The notes under the pieces were generated by a model. That model did not search any database, had not been told where the DNA came from, and worked only from the letters and a program-made list of their open reading frames with translations. Below, piece after piece: positions 9,626-17,229 of a DNA stretch of 39,126 nucleotides (the stretch's first letter is position 1; each line of letters begins with the position of its first letter). Origin of the DNA: Gammaproteobacteria bacterium. Its GTDB lineage: Bacteria; Pseudomonadota; Gammaproteobacteria; Steroidobacterales; Steroidobacteraceae. Both the position numbers and the translations under genes were made by a program. Where the stretch lies: assembly GCA_027317845.1 (NCBI GenBank), contig DAHVQK010000006.1, positions 1 to 39,126 of the forward strand. Direction: 5' to 3'.

Positions 9626-11059
9626 ATGAATATGCCGGCAGACGAGAGCGGTGCTCTCGAGGGCGCAATGCGCGCAGATCCACACTTGAGAGCCGAAGAC
9701 GGGGTTCCTGAGCTCAGCCGCTCCCTGCGGCCCCGCCACGTCACCATGATCAGCATCGGCGGCATCATCGGCGCCGGGCTTTTCGTCGGCAGCAGTGTCG
9801 CCATCGCCGCGACGGGGCCCTTGGTGATTCTGACCTACGCGCTCACGGGACTGTTGTTCCTGACCGTGATGCGGTGCCTCGGCGAGATGGCCGTGACGCG
9901 GCCGGACATCCGCTCCTTCACCGAATTCGCGCGCGCGGGGTTTGGCGACTGGGCGGGCTTCGTCGTAGGGTGGCTGTACTGGTACTTCTGGATCATCGTG
10001 ATTCCCGTGGAAGCCATCGCCGGGGCGGTGATCCTGCAGCATTGGTTTCCGGGAGTTCCCAAACTCGTCATCGGCGCGGGACTGATGACGGCGATGACCG
10101 GTGTCAACCTGATGTCGACGCGCTCGTACGGCGAATTCGAATTCTGGTTCGCCTCGATCAAGGTGGTCGCCATCATCGCGTTCATCGCGGTCTGCGCCGC
10201 GTTCCTCACCGGCGCGATGGGCGCGCATCAGGGCGTGTGGCAGATGTGGGGCGCCAACGGAGGGCTGTTTCCCAAAGGTCCCTTCGCCGTCGTCACAGCG
10301 GTGACGACGGTCTTCTTTTCGATGATGGGTGCTGAAATCGCCACCATCGCGGCGGCGGAATCCCCCGATCCGGCGCGCGCGGTCGCGCGTATGGTCTCGA
10401 CCGTCGTCTGGCGCATCCTCATTTTCTACCTGGGGTCCATCGCGTTCATCATCTGCATCGTGCCGTGGGACAAGGTGCCGCCCGGCGTATCACCCTTCGT
10501 CATCGCGCTCGAGTGGATCAAGGTGCCCTACGCGGCGCCGATCATGAGCGGCATCATCCTGACGGCGGTGCTGTCGTGCCTGAACTCCTCGTTCTACGTC
10601 GTCTCGCGGGTGCTGTTCGTCCTGGCCGCCCGCGGGGATGCGCCGCGTGCCCTGGTGAAGCTCAATGCGCGTCAGGTGCCGGCCCGCTCCGTCCTCATCG
10701 GCAGCGTGGCCGGAATGATCGGCATCATCGCGCACGACCTCGCGCCCTCGGCTGTGTTTGCCTTTCTGGTGAACGCCTCCGGAGCATTGATCGTCGTGAT
10801 CTACCTGATCACCGTCGCCGCGCAGATCCGGCTGCGCAGGGCGCGTGAGCACGCGGGTCTCGGGCCCCCGGAGCTGCGGATGTGGCTGTTCCCCTGGGCC
10901 AGTTATGCGGCCATCGGGGCGATGATTCTGGTGCTCGCGGCCATGGCGCTCGACAGGGACATGCAGAGTCAGTTCTGGGCGAGCGCAGTCTCGATCGTGG
11001 TGGCGTTCGCGGCGTACCTGCTCTTTGGCCGGCGCTCGGCGAGTCCAGGCCGCGGGTGA
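9626..11059 (+). CDS. APC-superfamily amino acid permease (GabP-like)
   Basis: Twelve-helix inner-membrane transporter of 477 residues from the amino acid transporter branch of the APC superfamily. The consensus N-terminus is clear (RHVTMISIGGIIGAGLFVGS), followed by WLYWYFWIIVIPVEAIAGA and STRSYGEFEFWFASIKV, which resemble E. coli GabP closely. A gamma-aminobutyrate or related amino acid substrate is inferred from that resemblance and could be wrong. The start ATG at 9626 follows a GGGGG stretch, and a second in-frame ATG lies two codons later. It stands alone between the acyl-CoA synthetase wreck and a convergent helicase gene, in a block rich in amino-acid enzymes. Confidence 0.88.
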   Translation: MNMPADESGALEGAMRADPHLRAEDGVPELSRSLRPRHVTMISIGGIIGAGLFVGSSVAIAATGPLVILTYALTGLLFLTVMRCLGEMAVTRPDIRSFTEFARAGFGDWAGFVVGWLYWYFWIIVIPVEAIAGAVILQHWFPGVPKLVIGAGLMTAMTGVNLMSTRSYGEFEFWFASIKVVAIIAFIAVCAAFLTGAMGAHQGVWQMWGANGGLFPKGPFAVVTAVTTVFFSMMGAEIATIAAAESPDPARAVARMVSTVVWRILIFYLGSIAFIICIVPWDKVPPGVSPFVIALEWIKVPYAAPIMSGIILTAVLSCLNSSFYVVSRVLFVLAARGDAPRALVKLNARQVPARSVLIGSVAGMIGIIAHDLAPSAVFAFLVNASGALIVVIYLITVAAQIRLRRAREHAGLGPPELRMWLFPWASYAAIGAMILVLAAMALDRDMQSQFWASAVSIVVAFAAYLLFGRRSASPGRG

Positions 11060-11148
11060 CACGGGTGCGTACGGGGGCCGCCCGGTGCCCTCGTAGAGGC
11101 GATTGTCGAGGCGATTGATTCGGGCGCCGGTATCCGCCCCGACAAGCG

Positions 11149-12744
11149 TCAGCGCCCGTCCAGGCAATGGCCGGTCACCTCGCGAGCAACGGCGCAATCG
11201 CCCACGCCGAGCGCGCGCCGCGCCCGGGTGACGGCGACGTAGAAGACGTTCAGTTCGTCCCTGTGCTGCGCAAGCCGGGCCCGATAGTCATCGCCATGCT
11301 CATTCTCCTTCCTGGTGGGCAGGAAGTCCTCCGCCAGCATGACGCGGTCGAACTCCAGTCCCTTGCTCGCATGGGCCGTCAGGCAGACCACGTCGCGTCC
11401 CGCGCCGTTGATCGCCTCGGCGCTCTTTCCAACAGCCATGTCGGCGATCAATGCATCCGCCGCCTGCGCGCCGTGTTCCTCGATGAGCTTGAGCAGAATG
11501 CGCGCCTCCGGAAGCTCGCCGGCGTCCACCAGATCCTCGAGCTCCTCGAATGAGCGGAACATGCAGTACTGGCGGGCGGTGCTTTTGCCGTCACGGCGGA
11601 ACCGATCGAGGATCTCGATTTCGTGCCGCATCTCATCGCGGTTGAGACACAGCGCGGCCCGTCTCTTTCGCTTCGCCGCATCGAGCGCCGCCTGAATCGC
11701 CTCGCCATTGGTTCGGCAGATGATCGCGCTCGGCCTGTCGATGCGCTCGCGGACCGTGCCGCGCGGGCCTAGTCCGGCGAGTCGGAAATCCGACCCCTGG
11801 AGCGCAAGCACGGTGTTGGCGACGGATGCGACCTCGGGACCAAACCGGAATGACTGCGTGAGGGCCAGGCGTTTCGTGTCCTCGATGCGTCGCATCGCAT
11901 CGACCGCGCCGCGCCAGGCGTAGAGTTGCTGGTGCGAGTCACCGACTGCGACGGTCTGACAGCCCTGTTGCCTCGCCAGATTGAAGAACTGCAGTGCCAG
12001 TGGGTTGGCGTCCTGCGCCTCATCGAGCAGCAGGTAATCCCAGGGGACACGCGGACGGCTCATGACGTAGAGCTTGAGGTAGACGTCGTGGGTGGATGGG
12101 AATTGCGTATCGGGCCCGCTCATGATGGCCCAGAGCCGCTGCGCGGCGCCGAGCATCGATGTGGCGACCTGGCGGGCGAGATCCCGCCAGCGCGAGCGCG
12201 CGTCGGGCATGCCGGCGAACAGAAGGTCGGGGTTGACGAGCTCGCGGAAGGAGGCGACCGGAAAGTGCCTGATGGCGAGTACGTCGTCGTCGGAGTGGCA
12301 GTAACGTGACACCCATTGCTTGAGGAGATGTCCCTGCGCTGCGATGCCGAGGAGCCGGTCCCCGCGGGCATCGAGTCCGATCCGGGAGCGGATCCCGCCG
12401 GCTTCGGCGGCCCGCGCGCCGGGCAATGCCATCTTGAGTCGCTCGGACCGGGCGATCGGCCGGGCGAGTGTGGAGCGGTAGGCGAGCGAATGCAGCGTCC
12501 GGGCTTGGCAGCCCGTGCCGGACAGCATGGGCGCGGTGGCCGTGGCGGCGATGCGGTTGTATACCATGAGCAGACCTCGCCGCCGCGCGAGCCGCTGCGC
12601 CACGCCGAGGAGGGCGGTGGTCTTGCCCGTCCCTGCGCCGGCCTCGATGAGCAGCGAATCGCCGCTGGCCGCCGCCGCGATGACTGCGGACTGCTCCTCG
12701 GTGTGACGGATGGGGGATTTCACCTGAAGTGAGGTTCTGCTCAT
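11149..12744 (-). CDS. Compact UvrD/Rep-like SF1 DNA helicase
   Basis: ATP-dependent SF1A helicase of 531 residues, shorter than UvrD or Rep (about 670-720). Motifs in order are the Q-like RHTEEQSAVI (13-22), Walker A GAGTGKT (36-42), motif II DEAQD (241-245), motif III GDSHQQLYAWRGA (268-280), motif IV QSFRFG (297-302), motif V TAHASKGLEFD (456-466) and motif VI FYVAVTRAR (501-509). The reduced 1B/2B regions suggest the small FBH1-like or single-gene helicase type rather than UvrD itself. The start ATG at 12744 has a GGAAG about 8 nt upstream. The frame is open further, but that part overlaps the divergent CoA transferase and lacks family character. No nuclease or partner gene is adjacent, so its repair or recombination role is inferred from family only. 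Confidence 0.88.
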   Translation of the reverse strand: MSRTSLQVKSPIRHTEEQSAVIAAAASGDSLLIEAGAGTGKTTALLGVAQRLARRRGLLMVYNRIAATATAPMLSGTGCQARTLHSLAYRSTLARPIARSERLKMALPGARAAEAGGIRSRIGLDARGDRLLGIAAQGHLLKQWVSRYCHSDDDVLAIRHFPVASFRELVNPDLLFAGMPDARSRWRDLARQVATSMLGAAQRLWAIMSGPDTQFPSTHDVYLKLYVMSRPRVPWDYLLLDEAQDANPLALQFFNLARQQGCQTVAVGDSHQQLYAWRGAVDAMRRIEDTKRLALTQSFRFGPEVASVANTVLALQGSDFRLAGLGPRGTVRERIDRPSAIICRTNGEAIQAALDAAKRKRRAALCLNRDEMRHEIEILDRFRRDGKSTARQYCMFRSFEELEDLVDAGELPEARILLKLIEEHGAQAADALIADMAVGKSAEAINGAGRDVVCLTAHASKGLEFDRVMLAEDFLPTRKENEHGDDYRARLAQHRDELNVFYVAVTRARRALGVGDCAVAREVTGHCLDGR

Positions 12745-12942
12745 CACGGGATCTTCCACAGTGATCCGACCGGCCGCTGCCGTCTCATTCCGCGCCAGAA
12801 GGGGAGGGGACGCGCGCGGTCGTGCGTCTGCGCGCAACCTCGCCTCGCGTGCGAACAGTGTATCGCAAGGGCCCTCCGTTCGATGCGCCTTCCGGCCGTC
12901 CCCGGGGTGGTGCGAGGCCCGCCCGCGAGCCGGGGCGGCTGC

Positions 12943-12948
12943 TATAGT
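12943..12948 (+). promoter_or_regulatory. Candidate -10 element of the CoA transferase gene
   Basis: TATAGT lies 8 nt ahead of the ATG at 12957. If it is a sigma70 -10 box, transcription would begin about at the start codon, giving a leaderless or nearly leaderless mRNA. No Shine-Dalgarno is visible before this ATG, and no good -35 is seen 17 nt upstream, so the call is tentative. Confidence 0.35.
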
Positions 12949-12956
12949 TCTGACCC

Positions 12957-14141
12957 ATGTCGTCCGCGGACTCACCCCTCGCCGGGCTGCGCGTCCTCGA
13001 GCTCGCGCGAATCCTCGCCGGTCCCTGGACCGGCCAGATCCTGTCGGACCTCGGGGCCGACGTGGTGAAGGTCGAATCCCCCGAAGGGGACGATACCCGC
13101 GGATGGGGACCGCCGTTCATTCACGGTCGCGGCGGCGAAGAGCTCGATGCTGCGTACTTCCATGCCTGCAACCGCGGCAAACGCTCGATCATCGCCGACT
13201 TTGCGACCGAAGAAGGCCGGCAGACCGTACGGCGGCTGGCCGAGCGCTCCGATGTGTTGATCGAGAATTTCAAGGTCGGAGGACTGGCGAAGTTCGGCCT
13301 CGATTACGCGGCGCTCTCCAGGCTCAATCCGCGCCTGATCTGCTGCTCCGTGACCGGCTTCGGCCAGAACGGTCCCTGCGCCGGCCGCGCGGGATACGAC
13401 TTCATCATCCAGGGGATGAGTGGGATCATGGATCTCACCGGAGAGCCGGATGGCGAACCGCAGAAGGTGGGCGTGGCGTTTGCCGATATCTTCACCGGCA
13501 CCTATGGCGCCGTGGCGGTGCTGGCGGCTCTGGCACAGCGGGCGCGGACAGGGGCCGGACAGCACATCGACCTGTCGTTGCTCGATACCATGGTGGGAGT
13601 GTTGGCCAACCAGGGACTGAATTATCTCGTCTCGGGCGAGACCCCCCGCCGCATGGGAAATGCGCATCCGAACATCGTGCCCTACCAGGTGTTCGCGGTG
13701 GCGGATGGGCATGTCATCATCGCGGTGGGCAATGACGCTCAGTTTCAACGGTTATGCGCCTGCCTGGAGCTGCCGGCGATCGCAGACGATCCACGCTACT
13801 CCACCAATGCGGCCCGGGTGCGGCATCGGGAAGAGCTCATTCCGCTGCTGAGCGGCCGGCTCTGCCGGCTCGCGCGCGAACAGGTGTTGCGGGCCATGCA
13901 GGAGCAGGGCATTCCCGCCGGACCGATCAACAGTGTCGCGGACGTATTCTCCGACCCCCAGGTGCTGTGGCGTGCGATGGTGACCCGGCTTCCGGCGCCC
14001 TGGGCCGCGGAGGGCTCGGTTCCCGCCATCCGCACCCCGATCCGCCTGTCCGGGGCGCCGCTGCACCTGGAGCGACCCTCGCCGCGCCTCGGTGAGCATA
14101 CGCGCGAGATCCTGGCTGAACTCGGCCTCGAGGACCGATGA
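12957..14141 (+). CDS. CaiB/BaiF family (class III) CoA transferase
   Basis: Class III CoA transferase of 394 residues that moves CoA between carboxylic acids through an enzyme-aspartyl anhydride. The family opening (LAGLRVLELARILAGPWTGQ), DLGADVVKVE and NRGKRSI are all present. The catalytic Asp, equivalent to D169 of formyl-CoA transferase, is D177 in VGVAFADIFTG. The C-terminal GEHTREILAELGL is typical. The substrate cannot be told from the sequence. It is divergent from the helicase gene and followed by a tryptophanase-like remnant on the other strand, so no operon partner helps. It may belong to fatty acid, carnitine or dicarboxylate metabolism. Confidence 0.9.
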   Translation: MSSADSPLAGLRVLELARILAGPWTGQILSDLGADVVKVESPEGDDTRGWGPPFIHGRGGEELDAAYFHACNRGKRSIIADFATEEGRQTVRRLAERSDVLIENFKVGGLAKFGLDYAALSRLNPRLICCSVTGFGQNGPCAGRAGYDFIIQGMSGIMDLTGEPDGEPQKVGVAFADIFTGTYGAVAVLAALAQRARTGAGQHIDLSLLDTMVGVLANQGLNYLVSGETPRRMGNAHPNIVPYQVFAVADGHVIIAVGNDAQFQRLCACLELPAIADDPRYSTNAARVRHREELIPLLSGRLCRLAREQVLRAMQEQGIPAGPINSVADVFSDPQVLWRAMVTRLPAPWAAEGSVPAIRTPIRLSGAPLHLERPSPRLGEHTREILAELGLEDR

Positions 14142-14348
14142 GCGCCGCGAGCGCCTCCAGGTCGACATTGCCCTTGAGCGGCAGTTCGCGGGTCGGGTCG
14201 TGCGCCTCGCGCACGATGATGTCCATGAACGTCGCGCCGGCCATTTCCTGGTGCAGGCGCGTTGTCGTGCAATCCTGTTTCCAGGCACGACGTCGCCGGG
14301 TTTGATCCTGACCCTGGCGAGGATGTGCTCCGCACCCCTGCCCTGATG
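14142..14348 (-). pseudogene. Tryptophanase/tyrosine phenol-lyase-like gene fragment
   Basis: On the minus strand about 69 codons read as the middle of a beta-eliminating PLP lyase. From 14348, HQGRGAEHILARVRIKPGDV then VPGN is in one frame. After about one codon of damage near 14270 the frame shifts and continues with TTTRLHQEMAGATFMDIIV, REAHDPTRELPLKGNVDLEA and LAALI. Tryptophanases carry the same order (GRGAE, KPGD..PGN, TTT..H, GA.F.D...EAHD, KGN.DL). Both ends of the gene are gone, and similarity stops where the CoA transferase coding region ends. This is an orphan relic with no active site lysine. Confidence 0.8.
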
Positions 14349-14373
14349 CGTCGCCGCCTGCACGGATCGATGC

Positions 14374-14390
14374 CATAATCGGGGCATTAT
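14374..14390 (+). promoter_or_regulatory. Candidate promoter of the S9 peptidase gene
   Basis: CATAAT at 14374-14379 resembles a -10 box about 34 nt before the GTG start, and ATAAT/ATTAT (14375-14379 and 14386-14390) form a short inverted repeat around it. No convincing -35 is seen. Confidence 0.3.
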
Positions 14391-14412
14391 CCCAACGTCT
14401 TGAGAAGCTCTC

Positions 14413-16461
14413 GTGAAACGACTCGCCTTGATCAGCCTGCCGGCGTTCCTGGCGCTGGCGCCGCTCACCGCCGGGGCGTCCGCCCCGCCGATCCACCTGA
14501 AAGACTACCGAGCATTGGTGAATATCCGATCGCCGCGGTTCTCGCCCGGCGGCCATCGGGTCGCCTTTCTGACGGTCCGGTCGGATTTCGTACACGATCG
14601 CTACGAGGCGACGCTGCGGGTCATGGGCGCCGACGGCAGCGGCGCTCGAACGCTGGTGCGCGGTATGCGCGATCTGCACATGCCGCGCTGGTCGCCCGAC
14701 GGCCGTACGCTCGCGTTCCTCGCGCGAGTGGGCCGCAAGGCGCAGATCTACCTCGTGCCCTCCACGCGCGGTACTCCCACGCAGCTCACCGATGCGGCCA
14801 ACGGTGTCGAGCAGTTCGCCTGGAGCCCGGACGGGCGGGCCGTGGCTTACGTGACGCCGGACGACTCGCCGCTCAGCGCGAAGGACCGGCGCACTCACCA
14901 TGACCTGTTCGCTTTCCACGACGACGACTACCTGACGACCCGCCCGCCCGTACCCTCGCACATCTGGGTGTTGACCGTGAAGACTGGCCAGGCGCGTCAG
15001 TTGACTTTCGGTCCGACCAGCGTCCTCGAGACCGCTCCGCCCATCGGGCCGCTCGGCGGAGGCCTCTCGAGCCCTTCGTGGTCGGCGGATGGACGCCTGA
15101 TCGCCTACACGCAACAGGCGGACGCGGACGACAGTGACAGCGACCGGACCCGAGTCGCGGTGGTGGACGTCGCCAGCGGCAAGGTACATTTCATGGGCGG
15201 GCACCGGAGCTACGAGTACATGCCGCGCTTTGCGCCCGGCGGCGACGCCATTGCCTATCTGTATCCGCACGGACCGGGTCCGCTCAGCGACATGGACCTG
15301 TTCATCGGCGCACCCGCCGGTGCTCCGCCGCGCGATATCAGCGCCGGTCTCGACCGCAATCTGTCTGCCGACTTTGCCTGGCTGCCCGATGGCGAGGGTG
15401 TCGCGGTGCTGGCCGATGATCACATCGGCAGCACGCTCTACGTCCAGCCGCCACAGGGCGGGGGACACGCGTTGAATCTCGGAGATCTCAATCCGCTCGA
15501 CGTTGCCGCGTCCTCGCGCGGTGCGCTCGCTGTCGTTGCCGACACCTCGACGCGGGCGCCGGAGTTGTACCTGCTGCGCACGCCAGAGAGCCGGCCAATG
15601 GCGTTGACGAGTGTCAACCGAGATTTTGACGCATATGCCAGGGCGCGCAGCGTAGAGGTCAAATGGCGCGCGCCGGACGGTCAGGAGAACGACGGCATTC
15701 TGACCTATCCGATCGGGTATCGGGCGGGCCGGCGCTATCCGCTGGTGGTGTTCAGCCATGGAGGACCGGAGGCGTCTTCGCTCGGACATTTCGACGTCTA
15801 CGAGGTCGGGCCGCTCCGCGCCCTGTTCGCCGCGCAGGGCTTCCTGGTGTTCGAGCCCAATTACCGGGGCAGCGACAATCTCGGCAATGCGCACGAGCAT
15901 GCGATCTTCCGCGACCCGGGCAGCGGTCCGGACCGTGACGTGATCTCGGGCGTCCGCATGCTGGAGCGTCGGGGCATCGTAGACACTTCGCGCATCGCCG
16001 CGGTCGGGCATTCGTACGGCGGCTACATGACCGCATGGCTGATCTCCCACCAGCACTTCTGGCGCTGCGCGGTCGTTGCCGATGGCGTCATCGATTGGAC
16101 TGCGGAGTACGAACTCTCGGGCTCCGGCAACCTGGCGTGGACTCGCGACTCCCTCGGCGGCAGTCCCTGGGACCCGAAGAGCGCGGCGCTCTATCGCAGC
16201 GGATCGCCGATCACCTATGCCGGCAAGATCACCACGCCGACGCTGATCCTCTCCGGTACGGACGATGTCACGGTGCCGCTCACCGAATCACTCGCGCTCT
16301 ACCACGCACTCGCCAGCCGGAATGTCCCGGTGAAGTTCCTGGGTATTCCCGGTGCCCATCACTCGCCGCAGGATCCCGTTCATCGCGAACTCTACTTCCG
16401 GGCGATCGATCGCTGGGTGGTTTCGTACCTTGGTTCGTCCAAGGGCGCCGGAAAATCCTGA
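14413..16461 (+). CDS. Secreted S9-family (prolyl oligopeptidase-type) serine peptidase
   Basis: Periplasmic or exported peptidase of 682 residues. A Sec signal peptide (MKRLALISLPAFLALAPLTA) ends near residue 22. Residues about 30-410 form a beta-propeller with recurring SPDG/SADG blades (RWSPDGRTLAF, AWSPDGRAVAY, SWSADGRLIAY). The alpha/beta hydrolase domain follows with nucleophile S534 in GHSYGGY, the acid in GTDDVTVP (617-618) and the His in GAHHSPQDP (649-650). This is the dipeptidyl/acylaminoacyl-peptidase branch of S9. GTG at 14413 is preceded by GAGAAG. A strong hairpin follows the stop. It likely digests short peptides for uptake, but cleavage specificity cannot be read from the sequence. 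Confidence 0.92.
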   Translation: MKRLALISLPAFLALAPLTAGASAPPIHLKDYRALVNIRSPRFSPGGHRVAFLTVRSDFVHDRYEATLRVMGADGSGARTLVRGMRDLHMPRWSPDGRTLAFLARVGRKAQIYLVPSTRGTPTQLTDAANGVEQFAWSPDGRAVAYVTPDDSPLSAKDRRTHHDLFAFHDDDYLTTRPPVPSHIWVLTVKTGQARQLTFGPTSVLETAPPIGPLGGGLSSPSWSADGRLIAYTQQADADDSDSDRTRVAVVDVASGKVHFMGGHRSYEYMPRFAPGGDAIAYLYPHGPGPLSDMDLFIGAPAGAPPRDISAGLDRNLSADFAWLPDGEGVAVLADDHIGSTLYVQPPQGGGHALNLGDLNPLDVAASSRGALAVVADTSTRAPELYLLRTPESRPMALTSVNRDFDAYARARSVEVKWRAPDGQENDGILTYPIGYRAGRRYPLVVFSHGGPEASSLGHFDVYEVGPLRALFAAQGFLVFEPNYRGSDNLGNAHEHAIFRDPGSGPDRDVISGVRMLERRGIVDTSRIAAVGHSYGGYMTAWLISHQHFWRCAVVADGVIDWTAEYELSGSGNLAWTRDSLGGSPWDPKSAALYRSGSPITYAGKITTPTLILSGTDDVTVPLTESLALYHALASRNVPVKFLGIPGAHHSPQDPVHRELYFRAIDRWVVSYLGSSKGAGKS

Positions 16462-16475
16462 CGCCGGCTGCCGCG

Positions 16476-16508
16476 GGCTCCGGGGGAGGCAACGCCTCGT
16501 CCGGAGCC
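16476..16508. terminator. Bidirectional hairpin between convergent genes
   Basis: The outer stem GGCTCCGG (16476-16483) pairs with CCGGAGCC (16501-16508). The inner stem GAGGC (16486-16490) pairs with GCCTC (16494-16498) around an AAC loop. It fills the 51-nt gap between the S9 peptidase stop and the reductase stop, so it can serve both strands. There is no clear U-run on either side. Confidence 0.6.
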
Positions 16509-16512
16509 GATC

Positions 16513-17130
16513 TCAATAGCCCACCGTGAAGCGGTGGCGGATGTGCCGCGGATGCTCCAGCTCGTCGACCAGTGCAATGGCGTAGTCTTCCATGGAGATG
16601 TGGCTTTTCCCCTGCACATCGACCAACAGCTCATCCGCGCCCAGCCGGAAGCGGCCGGTGCGCTCGCCGGGCTCGAGCAGCGCGGAAGGCGACAGGAAGG
16701 TCCACTCGAGCTCCGGCTCGGTGCGCAACGCATCCAGAAAGAATCGGGCGGCCGCGGCCTCCGCCTTGTAGGACGCGGGGAACTCGGGACTGTCGATGAG
16801 CGCGACGCCCGGGGCGATCAGCAGACTTCCGGCGCCGCCGACCACGAGCACGCGTTTTATACCGGCGTGCGTTGCGGCCGTGATCAATGCGGGCGCGGTG
16901 ATCCCGCCGACGAAGCGCATCGCGCTGATGACGGCATCGTGTCCGCGCAAGATCGGCGCGAGGGATTGTGGTTGAGTGGCATCGGCGGATTGCACGACCA
17001 GCCCAGGTCGGGCGGGTACATCGGTTACATTGCGGGCGATGCCGGTGACGGCATGGCCGCGGCGCAGCAGCTCCGCGGCGATGCGCGATCCGACTCGGCC
17101 GGAAATACCCAGTACGGCGACGTGACTCAT
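16513..17130 (-). CDS. NAD(P)-binding atypical SDR / YwnB-like reductase
   Basis: Rossmann-fold protein of 205 residues from the NAD(P)H-binding atypical short-chain dehydrogenase group. The dinucleotide motif GxxGxxG is at residues 8-14 (LGISGRVGS), followed by an ARN stretch that often contacts the NADP phosphate. The middle has RGHDAVISAM and KRVLVVGGAGSL, and near 150 TFLSPSALLEPGERTG, all typical of YwnB/YwnB-like reductases. It lacks the YxxxK active site of classical SDRs at the usual place, though SYKAEA occurs at about 121-126. It is convergent with the S9 peptidase gene and tail-to-head with the aminotransferase gene on the same strand, with 100 nt between. Substrate unknown. Confidence 0.85.
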   Translation of the reverse strand: MSHVAVLGISGRVGSRIAAELLRRGHAVTGIARNVTDVPARPGLVVQSADATQPQSLAPILRGHDAVISAMRFVGGITAPALITAATHAGIKRVLVVGGAGSLLIAPGVALIDSPEFPASYKAEAAAARFFLDALRTEPELEWTFLSPSALLEPGERTGRFRLGADELLVDVQGKSHISMEDYAIALVDELEHPRHIRHRFTVGY

Positions 17131-17229
17131 CGGTACCCTCCCCGAGCTGCGGGGGGAAGGCCCACTATATCCCCTGATCGGCGCCGCGTGTGCCGCTCGA
17201 CGTAGAGTCGTGGTCGCCGCGGGTCAGCC

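Noticed and set aside
11096-11117. Tandem copy of GAGGCGATTG (11096-11105 and 11108-11117)
   Set aside because: Only two short copies in a convergent gap, with no flanking element. Probably chance or a slippage duplication.
13927-16056. Minus-strand open frame of about 709 codons opposite the S9 peptidase
   Set aside because: It is an antisense shadow of a gene with clear motifs. Only its short stretch at 14142-14274 is meaningful, and that belongs to the separate tryptophanase-like relic.
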